A model generated the notes under the pieces. It made no database searches and was not told the origin of the DNA. It was given only the letters and a program-made list of their open reading frames with translations. DNA of 31,168 nucleotides from a virus. The translations under genes and the position numbers were made by a program. Positions 1 through 6,447 of the stretch are shown piece by piece. The stretch spans positions 1 to 31,168 of the IMG/VR virus record IMGVR_UViG_3300046167_000134. One strand, written 5' to 3'. Numbering within the stretch: the stretch's first letter is position 1; each line of letters begins with the position of its first letter.

Positions 1-258
1 GTCTACCCCATAGAAGATTTCGTCTTCATCTCTTGGGTCATCCTTACTCACATCAGCAACATCCATAAATAGAATGCTCATTGAGTAGGTAACTCCAATG
101 TCATTGAATGTCACACTATTTATCATAATATGTGACAAGGGGAATATAGTCTGCTTGTTGAGGTCTACATCAAAGATGTCTCCCTCTGTTACGGTGTTCA
201 CCTGCTTATTAGCAATAAGGTGTTCTCGTATCTTTGTGGTAATGTCGTAGAAGCTCAT
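1..258 (-). CDS. Tail completion-like protein, N-terminal 86 residues (gene continues at 31168)
   Basis: The frame starts at the ATG at 258-256 (MSFYDITTK...) and is open through base 1 with no stop. It resumes in the same frame at base 31168 and stops at 30962, giving one 154-residue protein. The N-terminal half has an acidic segment and the pattern DLNKQTIFPLSHI, which I recall from small virion proteins encoded beside gp10-like proteins in Bacteroidota siphophages. The position between the chaperone-like gene and the gp10-like gene suggests a tail-completion or head-tail joining role; this is inferred from order, not from a motif. GTTAAC lies exactly 5 bases before the ATG. The split is an effect of where the circle was opened. 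Confidence 0.85.
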   Translation of the reverse strand, partial: MSFYDITTKIREHLIANKQVNTVTEGDIFDVDLNKQTIFPLSHIMINSVTFNDIGVTYSMSILFMDVADVSKDDPRDEDEIFYGVD

Positions 259-288
259 AATATGTTAACCTCTATGAGCGAAAGGTGT

Positions 289-1025
289 TTAAGATAGTTT
301 CATTTGCTTACGCTCTACATCTGCCTTCTCCTTGTCATATACCAATTTAGTAAGGCATTGTCTCAAGGGTAGGTTGGTTATAGAATCATATCTTGCTGCA
401 TCACCACCTGCGAGGTGGTCTACACTACCATACCATCCCCACTTCCTTGAAAAGTTTGCGGAGGCTGAAAGGTCGGTGTTGTCTCCACCTGTGAAGAGGT
501 CGGAGTATTCTTCAATAACTTGTTGCTTAAACGATAAAAAAAAAGCGTTGCACCTAATGCAACATCTAAAGGAAAGTCTGAATATCCATCCGTACCTGTG
601 TACGGCTCTATCTCATACAAGTCCCCCTTATCTTTTGTTATAGGTCTATACAAGACCCCAACTGTCTTATGCAACATATCCATATCGGACAGGTAGTTAT
701 CTAAATCTATGTACTCCCCAAAGCTCATCTCTTCCAGATTAGGAACGAATCCATATTCCTTGCCTCTAAAGGACAATCTCCTAACGAGTGGATGCTTACC
801 ACCTACGATAGATAAGATGTGTTGTGAGATGTCTAATATGTCATCAGCCTTCATAGCATAGGCTACCTTCAATGGGATATTAGCAAATATCTCTATTGCC
901 TTTAGTGTCATAAAGGTTTCATCTCCTTTAACCTTGAGAAACTTTTGGTACTGCTCTATAGTCAGTTCTCTTGCGTTCTCTGGTAGTATAACCTTTACCT
1001 CCTTACCTAACTGCGTATGTTCCAT
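289..1025 (-). CDS. Predicted -1 frameshift product of the chaperone-like gene (about 245 aa, gpGT-like)
   Basis: A -1 slip on the T9 run (544-536) after codon 163 (CTT TTT TTT) enters a frame open to the TAA at 291-289 and adds 82 residues: LSFKQQVIEEYSDLF, then ANFSRKWGWYGSVDHLAGG, then a charged end VERKQMKLS. This extension looks like real protein, with an aromatic KWGWY motif I recall from small proteins next to this family in Bacteroidota phages. The frame contains no ATG, GTG or TTG between the slip site and its C-terminal third, so frameshifting is the simplest route to expression. The alternative is a homopolymer length error. The logic parallels lambda gpG/gpGT, but homology is not shown. 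Confidence 0.6.
420..1025 (-). CDS. Tail assembly chaperone-like protein, zero-frame product (201 aa)
   Basis: The 201-residue zero-frame product starts at an ATG that overlaps the 3' end of TerL by 23 bases. Residues 1-160 look like a conserved soluble domain (LTIEQYQKF near 22-30, EEMSFGEYIDLDNYL near 98-112, VLYRPI near 124). The end is low-complexity Pro/Thr/Gln, finishing GSGDGMVV. Similar proteins occur in Bacteroidota phages without a firm function. A second conserved-looking frame reached by a -1 shift on a T9 run makes a lambda gpG-like role attractive (inference). It lies between TerL and the tail-completion-like gene, with the tape measure further down the same strand. Confidence 0.8.
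   Translation of the reverse strand: MEHTQLGKEVKVILPENARELTIEQYQKFLKVKGDETFMTLKAIEIFANIPLKVAYAMKADDILDISQHILSIVGGKHPLVRRLSFRGKEYGFVPNLEEMSFGEYIDLDNYLSDMDMLHKTVGVLYRPITKDKGDLYEIEPYTGTDGYSDFPLDVALGATLFFYRLSNKLLKNTPTSSQVETTPTFQPPQTFQGSGDGMVV
536..545 (-). promoter_or_regulatory. Candidate -1 ribosomal slippery site (C-T9)
   Basis: On the minus strand the sequence is GCA ACG CTT TTT TTT TAT. It contains the slippery heptamer T TTT TTT in the zero frame, so tandem tRNA-Phe slippage by one base is possible. It is the longest T run within this gene, and the -1 frame downstream encodes a conserved-looking extension. I did not identify a confident stimulatory hairpin or pseudoknot within the next 15 bases. 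Confidence 0.5.
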
Positions 1026-2221
1026 ATGTCTTATTCTTCTTTCTGTTGTAGTTGCATAGAGCCAAGCTCATAACCGTGTCATCGTGTAACCCTGTAGGGT
1101 GTCCGTATCTAATGCTTCGTGTCTTTGGGCTATACTCGTATGTGAAGTAGCTTAACTCGCTATATAAGGGACTGAATAATTCTTTTGATGGTATGTGTAC
1201 ACTCACCTCATTAAAGTCCAATATAAGCCCCTCTATGATTTCATTCTTGCTTTTGTTCGTAGTGACAAAGGGATGGGTATTTGCATACTGACTCTTTATC
1301 TGCTCAAAGATAGGGTCACCTACACCATTGACCTCAACGAGTAAAGAAGCGTTGTACTTGCGTACTCGCTCTACTACCTCCTTAATCATTACACTCCATT
1401 GGTTCTTATTGTCCCTATAGATATCTACAATCCTACCTTTAGAATCCATTAGCGTAAGGACTGTGTAGTCCTCTTGCTTACCAATATCCAATCCTGCGAA
1501 TACCTTACCTTGTGGTTTAGGATATACAGGGAAAGTACATTGGTCTATGTTAGCGAAGACCTCACCACCACCATCTATGAACTCTGCTAAATACTCTTGC
1601 TTGAAGATAGCATCTGGCACTGTTCTCTTGGCATCGTCTATCTCATCTCTTGAAATAAACGGAGTGTCGTAAGAACTGCCCTTATATGATTTGTAGTTAG
1701 GGTAGTCATCGCTCTGCCCATATTGGAATAGTTCGTAGAACCAATTCTTACCTTTAGGTGTAGAGATGAAGAGAACCTTCTTACCTCTTACAAGTAGGGT
1801 CGGCTTGATAGCCTCACTCCAAGCATCGTCTTTAATGAACGCTGCCTCATCTATGATGGCATAGTCCAGAGTCATACCCCTTATGTTGTCGTATCGTTCT
1901 GCACTACGGAAGTAGATGGTACTGCCGTTCTTTAGTTCAAGCTCATTGGTTGAGTAGTTATTAGATTTCACTACACCACTTGCACCTACGGCAGACATCA
2001 GTTCTTTCTGCACCTTATTCGCTTGTGAGTAGACTGGAGACACCCATAGTATTTTACAAGGGCTATTGTTAAAGCCCCCAATACAATGCAAGGTTCATAC
2101 CCATCATAGACTTGCCGAACTGCCGTCCTATAGAAGCTATGTGGTATTTCTCTTTACCCCCTACAATAGATTGTAAGAGTTCTGCTTGAACCTTATGTGG
2201 ACTAAAGCCCGTTACCGTCAT
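1003..2221 (-). CDS. terL: Terminase large subunit, in two frames joined by an apparent +1 shift
   Basis: DNA-packaging motor ATPase and nuclease. The first frame (2221-2069, 50 aa) begins at an ATG overlapping the TerS stop and carries the Walker A-like loop GRQFGKS (residues 32-38); it stops at TAA after YWGL. The second frame (to 1003) continues NNSPCKILWVSP, then Walker B IIDEAAF, the ATPase coupling motif ISTPKG, and RNase H-fold nuclease acidic residues in GLDIGKQEDYT and LHDDTVMS. Skipping one base at 2075-2071 fuses them into about 405 aa, a normal TerL length, so neither half is enough alone. The junction is TGG GGG CTT TAA C, like the prfB +1 site; an extra G in the G5 run would explain it equally well. 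Confidence 0.9.
2069..2080 (-). promoter_or_regulatory. Frame junction in terL: TGG GGG CTT TAA, candidate +1 shift site or 1-base error
   Basis: On the minus strand a G5 run directly precedes CTT TAA C. In E. coli prfB the shift is made at CUU UGA C with a G-rich SD-like element just upstream; here CUU could slip to UUU while the UAA waits for release factor, then AAC is read. Removing one G from the run gives almost the same protein (WGF instead of WGL). Confidence 0.4.
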
Positions 2222-2523
2222 TCGTCTCTTTCATTGATTGGTGTACCGAACTCAAAGGTAATGTTCTTGAATAGGTCTTTGCCATCTGCACCTGTAACTT
2301 CTTGCCTTGCAAGTTTAGGAATCATATACTCACTTAACTTGAGCATCAAGTCCATCGCTCTCTCTGGGTTTTGGTCTGCCACTTGCTTAAGCCACTCGGT
2401 CATATTAGTGAGGTTGTCCTCTACTAACTTTTGATAGGCTTCTCTAATCTCGGCAGTAGTCTTGTTAGGTTTGCCCTTCGGTCTTCCCTTTGGATTGGTT
2501 ACCTCTCCTTTCTTAAATGCCAT
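2218..2523 (-). CDS. terS: Terminase small subunit (DUF5681-like)
   Basis: The 101-residue protein opens with the basic, Gly/Pro-rich stretch FKKGEVTNPKGRPKGKPNKT, typical of short DUF5681-type small terminases of Bacteroidota phages. A helical region with a predicted DNA-binding and oligomerisation role follows (EIREAYQKLVEDNL, residues 26-39). It would bind phage DNA at the packaging start and load TerL. The TGA overlaps the TerL ATG (ATGA), so the two are translationally coupled. The leader contains GTTAAC (2552-2547) and an AT-rich stretch before the ATG. Family placement rests on motif and position. Confidence 0.8.
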   Translation of the reverse strand: MAFKKGEVTNPKGRPKGKPNKTTAEIREAYQKLVEDNLTNMTEWLKQVADQNPERAMDLMLKLSEYMIPKLARQEVTGADGKDLFKNITFEFGTPINERDE

Positions 2524-2552
2524 TATAAATCGTTATAGTTTATAATGTTAAC

Positions 2553-2795
2553 CTACTCTTCTCTCTTGCGTTTAGCCTCTTCTCTAAATAGCTTCTTGAT
2601 TGCTTGGGTGTTGGCTCTACGAGCTTGTCTGTTCTCTCGTGTAGGAGCATCTGGTAGTTCTATGAAGTTTCGTACAAAGGCTTGTTCATCTCTTGATAGT
2701 TGACCTCGCAGGTGTATCTGTACTAACAACTCAAATAGGTTGTTTAGGTTGTTTCTATTGATGAGTACATTAGCACTCTTTCCTTGTTCTTCCAT
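2553..2795 (-). CDS. Hypothetical protein, 80 aa
   Basis: No family recognised. The first half is mildly hydrophobic and helical (NNLNNLFELLVQIHLRG), the second half very basic with many Arg and Lys (RENRQARRANTQ, EEAKRKREE). This suggests a nucleic-acid-binding or protein-binding tail. It lies directly before TerS and overlaps the stop of the 64-residue gene by one base, in the same coupled run. A role in packaging or early takeover is possible from position only. Confidence 0.65.
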   Translation of the reverse strand: MEEQGKSANVLINRNNLNNLFELLVQIHLRGQLSRDEQAFVRNFIELPDAPTRENRQARRANTQAIKKLFREEAKRKREE

Positions 2796-2989
2796 TACAT
2801 TTTAATTAGTCGTAGTCTTCTTTGGTATTTTCTTATTAGTAAAGCATTGTTGGTAATAGTGTCTTGCAACTCCGTAGTCCAACCGAACCTACTTGCTTGG
2901 ATGGATAGATTGATGTTGTCAATCATTAGCATCTCCAGATACTTCTGTACCTCTCTAATGTGTTTTCTTTTTCGTAGTATCGTCTTCAT
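2795..2989 (-). CDS. Hypothetical basic helical protein, 64 aa
   Basis: A 64-residue basic protein, predicted mostly helical, with clustered charge at both ends (ILRKRKHIREVQ at the start, RKYQRRLRLIKM at the end). No family recognised. The start overlaps the end of the small membrane protein gene upstream by 35 bases, and its stop shares one base with the next start, as in a coupled operon. Its length, basic nature and clean stop support a real gene, but function is unknown. Confidence 0.6.
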   Translation of the reverse strand: MKTILRKRKHIREVQKYLEMLMIDNINLSIQASRFGWTTELQDTITNNALLIRKYQRRLRLIKM

Positions 2990-3083
2990 ATCTTTTGAGT
3001 ATTTTCTCTAATGCTTTGCAGCGTAGGTATTCCCTGCGGAGCATATACATTACCATTATGGTAACAAGTATTAAACTAATCAT
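2955..3083 (-). CDS. Small single-pass membrane protein, 42 aa
   Basis: The frame runs from the ATG at 3083-3081 to TAG at 2955. The first 14 residues (MISLILVTIMVMYM) form a hydrophobic membrane segment, followed by a basic, cytoplasm-like tail (LRREYLRCKALEKILKRY). The start overlaps the stop of the 19-codon reading frame before it, in line with local coupling. No family recognised; small membrane proteins of this shape are common in phage early regions. Support is the membrane signal plus filling an otherwise empty gap. Confidence 0.5.
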   Translation of the reverse strand: MISLILVTIMVMYMLRREYLRCKALEKILKRYEDDTTKKKTH

Positions 3084-3135
3084 TCTCTATTCCGTTATCG
3101 TCTAAATCTCGTAGACATAAATCTGTTATACTCAT
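3076..3135 (-). CDS. Possible 19-residue leader peptide
   Basis: A 19-codon frame (MSITDLCLRDLDDNGIEND) starts in an ATGA overlap with the stop of the 67-residue gene and ends overlapping the ATG of the membrane protein. Its start region duplicates that of the 67-residue gene: a 26-base repeat with one mismatch covers the leader and the ATG. That makes initiation here believable. It may be a coupling peptide only. Confidence 0.35.
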   Translation of the reverse strand: MSITDLCLRDLDDNGIEND

Positions 3136-3156
3136 CTCTCTTTTGTTTTAAAGGTT
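3131..3156. repeat. 26-base direct repeat, copy 1 (copy 2 at 3331-3356)
   Basis: ctcatctctcttttgtttta followed by aaggtt occurs here and, with one change, at 3331-3356, exactly 200 bases apart. On the minus strand it is the leader and start codon of two different small genes. It looks like a duplicated translation-initiation region or a short duplication that made the 67-residue gene context. Confidence 0.8.
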
Positions 3157-3335
3157 TCTATTTCACAATCTGGATAGGTGCAGTTGTTGTTTAGTCTGCA
3201 ACTTTCACCTTCTCTTTTGATGTGCTTACACTTTTCTATTTTCTCAAGTGTGTCCTTCAGTATCACATTCCAAGCCCACTTGTCCTTGTCAGCGTTCCAA
3301 AGTTTATCGTACATCTCAAGTAGTATCTCTCTCAT
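3132..3335 (-). CDS. Hypothetical protein with C-terminal cysteines, 67 aa
   Basis: The N-terminal half is an amphipathic helix-rich segment with several Trp (LWNADKDKWAWNV). The second half has four cysteines and a His (CKHIK, ESCRLNNNC, YPDCE) that could bind a metal. No family recognised. It starts after an A-rich leader (AACCTTTAAAACAAAAGAGA) that recurs 200 bases downstream. The ATGA end overlap couples it to the next small frame. Confidence 0.6.
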   Translation of the reverse strand: MREILLEMYDKLWNADKDKWAWNVILKDTLEKIEKCKHIKREGESCRLNNNCTYPDCEIETFKTKER

Positions 3336-3360
3336 TTCTCTTTTGTTTTAAAGGTTATAA

Positions 3361-3418
3361 AGGGAGGGAACGAATTAACCATTCCGTTTTAGTTTTAAGT
3401 TAGTAAAAACCCCTCCCT
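3361..3418 (-). other. Inverted repeat with long loop between small genes
   Basis: AGGGAGGG at 3361-3368 pairs with CCCTCCCT at 3411-3418 across a 42-base loop, directly after the TAG of the 46-residue gene and before the 67-residue gene. On the minus strand the second arm is followed by TTTATAACC, so a weak intrinsic terminator or an mRNA stability element is possible. The long AT-rich loop is unusual for a terminator. Confidence 0.5.
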
Positions 3419-3559
3419 CTATAAGTCTTTTTCTATATTCTGTCTCTCAACATACCTGCGCCACATATTAGCTGCCCAAGCCCTTCTCTGTTGCTTGTTA
3501 GGGTAAACCTTCTTTAGTCTCGCATTTGCTATGCGTAGGAATTGCTCCATCTTTCTCAT
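3419..3559 (-). CDS. Hypothetical basic protein, 46 aa
   Basis: Reads MRKMEQFLRIANARLKKVYP, then NKQQRRAWAANMWRRYVERQ, ending in NIEKDL. It is strongly basic and helical with spaced Trp residues, the kind of small protein that may bind nucleic acid. The start overlaps the stop of the HNH gene (ATGA). It ends next to the long-loop inverted repeat. No family recognised. Confidence 0.6.
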   Translation of the reverse strand: MRKMEQFLRIANARLKKVYPNKQQRRAWAANMWRRYVERQNIEKDL

Positions 3560-3801
3560 AATAGTTTTTGGTGTATTTGGTTTAACATCTCTTTGTACTG
3601 TGGGTAGTCACCATACTTAATATGGTCTTCTCTACATAGAGCCATTAGGTTCTCTATCGTGTCTTTGCTCTTGCTACCACCAGAGCCTCTATTCTCTATG
3701 TGATGAATATCTACCGCTCTCGCTCCACAAACCTCACATCCTATGAAGTCATCTAACACATAGCCGAAGTAGTCCATATATATTTTAGTATGCTTCTTCA
3801 T
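3556..3801 (-). CDS. HNH-family nuclease-like protein, 81 aa
   Basis: A compact HNH-type treble-clef zinc finger: CEVCG (Cys pair near residues 22-25), DIHHIENRGSGG (His pair near 32-33), then ENLMALCREDH (Cys and His near 56-60). These are the metal ligands and catalytic His expected of a beta-beta-alpha-metal nuclease. The length is that of a bare HNH domain with no DNA-binding extension. Such genes in phages can be homing enzymes or packaging-associated nucleases; here it sits in the early nuclease cluster rather than beside TerL. The start overlaps the GIY-YIG gene by 17 bases. Confidence 0.8.
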   Translation of the reverse strand: MKKHTKIYMDYFGYVLDDFIGCEVCGARAVDIHHIENRGSGGSKSKDTIENLMALCREDHIKYGDYPQYKEMLNQIHQKLL

Positions 3802-4213
3802 ATATACTTTTAAGAAGTCTCTCCTCCGACCTTACTTTATTGTATGGTGGTTTTAGTGTCTTTATAGTGCAGTATTCTAAATCAAATACCTCAACTTCTG
3901 GGTGTTTTAATTGAATGACTTTGTTATACTCATTACGCAACTGATTTAATCTAAAGGTGTATTTAGCGTAAGCAATTCTGTGTTTTATATCTTGAGTGTT
4001 TGTATAACTAACAAAGTGCGCTCCTAATCTCTGTGCTATATATCTTGCCCAACCGATGTAAAGAAGATTATCTTTGGAATCATAAAGAGCATACATAGCT
4101 TCAGTACTCCCTATTTTACTTGTAGCCATCCGTTGGGATGCTAATGAGATATAGGTTTGTTTGTCAACCCTATTATCGTTCAAGAACTTATTTGCAATCT
4201 TAACCAAACTCAT
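3785..4213 (-). CDS. GIY-YIG nuclease-like protein, 142 aa
   Basis: After an N-terminal 38-residue region comes a GIY-YIG-like core: AMYALYDSKDNLLYIGWA (about 39-56), where the usual GIY and YIG are YAL and YIG, then RLGAHF with the expected Arg. A Glu in VEVFDLEYCTIKTLKPPYN near 113 and the late Asn fit the fold. It lacks a NUMOD module, so it may be a repair or resolution nuclease rather than a homing enzyme. It is coupled by ATGA to the exonuclease gene. Confidence 0.7.
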   Translation of the reverse strand: MSLVKIANKFLNDNRVDKQTYISLASQRMATSKIGSTEAMYALYDSKDNLLYIGWARYIAQRLGAHFVSYTNTQDIKHRIAYAKYTFRLNQLRNEYNKVIQLKHPEVEVFDLEYCTIKTLKPPYNKVRSEERLLKSIYEEAY

Positions 4214-5019
4214 AACTCTCCGCTAATGGTATAGTTGTTAATCATTTCTTGTATCTCCTCCAGAGGTCTGTTCTCAAAGAAGTCGTGGTATTGATTCAAA
4301 GCAAACATTACCTTCTCCTCTCCCTTGTTGAAGAACTCCTCACTAACAGAGTAAACACCTACATCACACGATAGCTTATCTATAACCAAGAACTTAAACT
4401 TGGTGTAGTCTACATTAAATAGACGGCAGTATAGATATACCTGTACATCGTAGGAGTATTTGTGTCTTGCGGAATACACAAAGTTGCGTAGGTCACTCGT
4501 AGTCTTGAGGTCAATGATAGTACCGTCATTCTTTATGATGTCGGCTTTGCCTCTAAAGGGGTATCCCTCTACATAGTCTACGGCAGGTACTTCAAAGGTA
4601 GAGTCTCTTAATAGCTCTACTGCTTGGTGATTCTTGAAGAGGGCTTCAGTCATACGCTCTGCAAGTTTACGCTCCTTTGTAGTGTAGAGTAAGTGGTTGG
4701 GGTGGATTGCTTTCGCATCTTTCCACTTCTTGGTATTCTTACTTGCTACATCTATGAAGGTCATCTCATTTATCTTGTGAGGTTCTAATACCATTGTGTG
4801 TATTAGTCTACCATCTCGTAGAGCTTGGCTATTGGTCTCCTCACCATACTGCATTAGATTGTAGTAGGTTCTTGGAGAGTCCAGAAGTTTCTTTAGGTTA
4901 GATGAACTGAACGCTACCTTACCGAGATAGCCATAGTAGAAGTCATCTTCAATAGCTTGTTGTACAAGCCATTCTTGAGAGTGTTGCTCACCATTGAGCA
5001 TTGTGATTTGTTTAGACAT
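4210..5019 (-). CDS. PD-(D/E)XK exonuclease (RecB/exonuclease VIII-like)
   Basis: A 269-residue nuclease of the RecB-like PD-(D/E)XK class. Visible motifs in order: SSSNLKKLLDSPRTYY near 38-53, GRLIHTMVLEP near 69-79 (motif I His), FRGKADII near 154-161 (metal-binding Asp), TIIDLKTT near 166-173 (D-x-K catalytic core) and YDVQVYLYC near 189-197 (QxxxY motif). It is likely a 5'-3' double-strand exonuclease used in phage recombination or host DNA degradation; I see no recombinase partner beside it. Leader AAACACACCTATG. The end overlaps the GIY-YIG gene by 4 bases. Confidence 0.85.
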   Translation of the reverse strand: MSKQITMLNGEQHSQEWLVQQAIEDDFYYGYLGKVAFSSSNLKKLLDSPRTYYNLMQYGEETNSQALRDGRLIHTMVLEPHKINEMTFIDVASKNTKKWKDAKAIHPNHLLYTTKERKLAERMTEALFKNHQAVELLRDSTFEVPAVDYVEGYPFRGKADIIKNDGTIIDLKTTSDLRNFVYSARHKYSYDVQVYLYCRLFNVDYTKFKFLVIDKLSCDVGVYSVSEEFFNKGEEKVMFALNQYHDFFENRPLEEIQEMINNYTISGEL

Positions 5020-5031
5020 AGGTGTGTTTAT

Positions 5032-5277
5032 TTATCGGGTTAATCCCATTGCTTGAATAAAGCGTTGACCCTTATCATAGTCAATGCCTTTTATAAGTCG
5101 GTAGATAAAAGCAGATGCCCTCTTAACGGATTCCATCTCTGCCTTGCTTGTGTCCTTTCCAGTATTAGCATACATCTGGGCATCTATGTGTAAGAGTTTG
5201 TCAATCGTCTCTTTGTCGCTTAACGCTTCCTCAAATACTATTTGAGCCTTATAGATTGCTTGAGTGTGTGTCATCAT
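5032..5277 (-). CDS. Hypothetical helical protein, 81 aa
   Basis: A soluble, mostly helical protein (AIYKAQIVFEEALSDKETID, later RASAFIYRLIKGID). No family recognised. The start overlaps the stop of the Cys-rich gene by 4 bases, and it is 12 bases before the exonuclease start, so it is co-expressed with the exonuclease and could be an accessory protein; there is no direct evidence for that. Confidence 0.6.
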   Translation of the reverse strand: MMTHTQAIYKAQIVFEEALSDKETIDKLLHIDAQMYANTGKDTSKAEMESVKRASAFIYRLIKGIDYDKGQRFIQAMGLTR

Positions 5278-5456
5278 TTTTGATAGTCTATTTGTCGTGT
5301 GATTATTTCTTCTTCGTCATCGCATACGCAAGTCTCCTTCTCACAATCGTGGCAGCAGTTACATACCCAACTGTCATCACAATACTCATAGCAGATGTCA
5401 CATTGCGATGCTTGGTCTTCTTGGTACGAAGCCAACTCTCTGTCCAGATAGTACAT
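5274..5456 (-). CDS. Cysteine-rich probable zinc-binding protein, 60 aa
   Basis: Eleven cysteines and one His lie within 28 residues: CDICYEYC, then CNCCHDC, then CVC. The spacing (CxxC, CxCC, CxxxxCxC) is that of a small two-site zinc ribbon or treble clef. The rest is acidic (DDEEE). It could be a protein-protein or nucleic-acid-binding zinc domain. No family assigned. It overlaps the neighbouring genes by 1-4 bases. Confidence 0.65.
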   Translation of the reverse strand: MYYLDRELASYQEDQASQCDICYEYCDDSWVCNCCHDCEKETCVCDDEEEIITRQIDYQK

Positions 5457-5575
5457 TATATTCTCTCTATTAGTTCGTAGATAAACAAAAAGAATGCAAT
5501 GCCTATTGATGAGGCAATGAATAGAGTGCCTCCGTACAGGAGGTCTTCTTTAAGGGTGTAGGTCTTCTTTGACAT
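5456..5575 (-). CDS. Small single-pass membrane protein, 39 aa
   Basis: I take the ATG at 5575 because it follows the leader AAAACACCTTATT, an exact repeat of the leader at 5915; the longer frame to 5644 has no such leader and overlaps the gene upstream. The protein is a short hydrophilic start (MSKKTYTLKEDLLYGG) plus one membrane segment (TLFIASSIGIAFFLFIY) and an acidic end. Function unknown. Confidence 0.6.
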   Translation of the reverse strand: MSKKTYTLKEDLLYGGTLFIASSIGIAFFLFIYELIERI

Positions 5576-5597
5576 AATAAGGTGTTTTGTGGTTATA

Positions 5598-5915
5598 TTA
5601 AAATGCGTATCCCTTCTGTCTCTTGCCGTTGTTCGTTTTATCAAACCAACTGCTAATGCTTAATTGGGGAATAGTGACTAACTCAAAGTTGTTTTGACCA
5701 TCGTAGTGCTTTCTCTCAACCATAGTAACATCAATGATTTGCGATTTAGGCAACCATTCGTCATCAATAAGGATTGCCTTTTCGGTAACCCTACTGATAG
5801 TCCAGATGCCCTCGTTCCAACTTACGCAATTCCCGTCAAAGGTTACGAGGCTAAAATCGGTCAAGTTCTCAATCTCGGTGAAAGACACGGGTTGTAATAC
5901 AGTTGAATTTTTCAT
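5598..5915 (-). CDS. Hypothetical protein, 105 aa
   Basis: A soluble protein with alternating beta-like segments (FSLVTFDGNCVSW, WTISRVTEKAILID). No family recognised. It opens a small transcription unit: the leader repeats the AAAACACCTTATT-ATG arrangement and a likely -7 box lies 22 bases further up. Near its C-terminus a basic GKRQKGYAF segment follows a Trp-containing stretch. Confidence 0.6.
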   Translation of the reverse strand: MKNSTVLQPVSFTEIENLTDFSLVTFDGNCVSWNEGIWTISRVTEKAILIDDEWLPKSQIIDVTMVERKHYDGQNNFELVTIPQLSISSWFDKTNNGKRQKGYAF

Positions 5916-5936
5916 AATAAGGTGTTTTTGTTTCTG

Positions 5937-5944
5937 CTAATATA
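5937..5944 (-). promoter_or_regulatory. Possible -7 box TATATTAG
   Basis: The minus strand reads TTTTGTGTATATTAGCAG, seven of eight to the Bacteroidota TAnnTTTG -7 box and very similar to TTTTGTTTACATTAGCAC at the early promoter (11077). It sits 22 bases before the 5915 start. A TTG at the usual -33 spacing is absent (closest leaves 14 bases), so this is tentative. Confidence 0.35.
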
Positions 5945-5967
5945 CACAAAATTCTTAACAACCTACA

Positions 5968-6447
5968 TTACAACACAATTTTATTTATAAAAAATGGTTG
6001 GGTAACTAACTGATGTAGTGGAGGTATCCATCCTAATGCGTTGTCATCACCCGTAGCAGAGTTACCTACTGTCTTGTAAGTAACCTGCTCCAAGTGCCTT
6101 AACATACCCTTCCTCTCAAATACAAAGGCGGTATTGGATTCATCTCTTTTTAAGATGTAGATGTAGTACATAGCCTTACTTGCTTTGATACCACTATCCT
6201 CATCTTTGTTTGTGTTCTTGAACTCTATGTATAGATTTGGTTGCTCTGGTGTTCCTCGTCTATTAGCCCACCAATAAGCCTTGCTATCGTACTTCACCTC
6301 AAAGGTCAGTTCCTCTTTCTTGTAGATGCTCTTGACATCCCAATCATAGAACTTCTTTTTAGGCGCACGGATAATATCGGTGTGTCCTCGTTTCTTGATG
6401 TAATCACACCAAAGGTCTTCACCAATATCTCCTTTAACGAAACTCAT
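5968..6447 (-). CDS. PD-(D/E)XK-like nuclease, 159 aa
   Basis: The order GEDLW (Glu, residues 9-10), YDWDVKS (Asp, near 34-40) and LTFEVKYDSKAYWW (E-x-K, near 48-61) matches the restriction-endonuclease-like core, with an aromatic patch after the catalytic Lys. Length is that of a single-domain nuclease. It could act on host DNA or on recombination intermediates. The start overlaps the next upstream gene by 14 bases. Assignment is by motif only. Confidence 0.6.
   Translation of the reverse strand: MSFVKGDIGEDLWCDYIKKRGHTDIIRAPKKKFYDWDVKSIYKKEELTFEVKYDSKAYWWANRRGTPEQPNLYIEFKNTNKDEDSGIKASKAMYYIYILKRDESNTAFVFERKGMLRHLEQVTYKTVGNSATGDDNALGWIPPLHQLVTQPFFINKIVL

Noticed and set aside
332-643. Plus-strand frame of 103 codons over the frameshift region
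   Set aside because: The opposite strand has two conserved-looking frames here; this frame has no promoter or leader.
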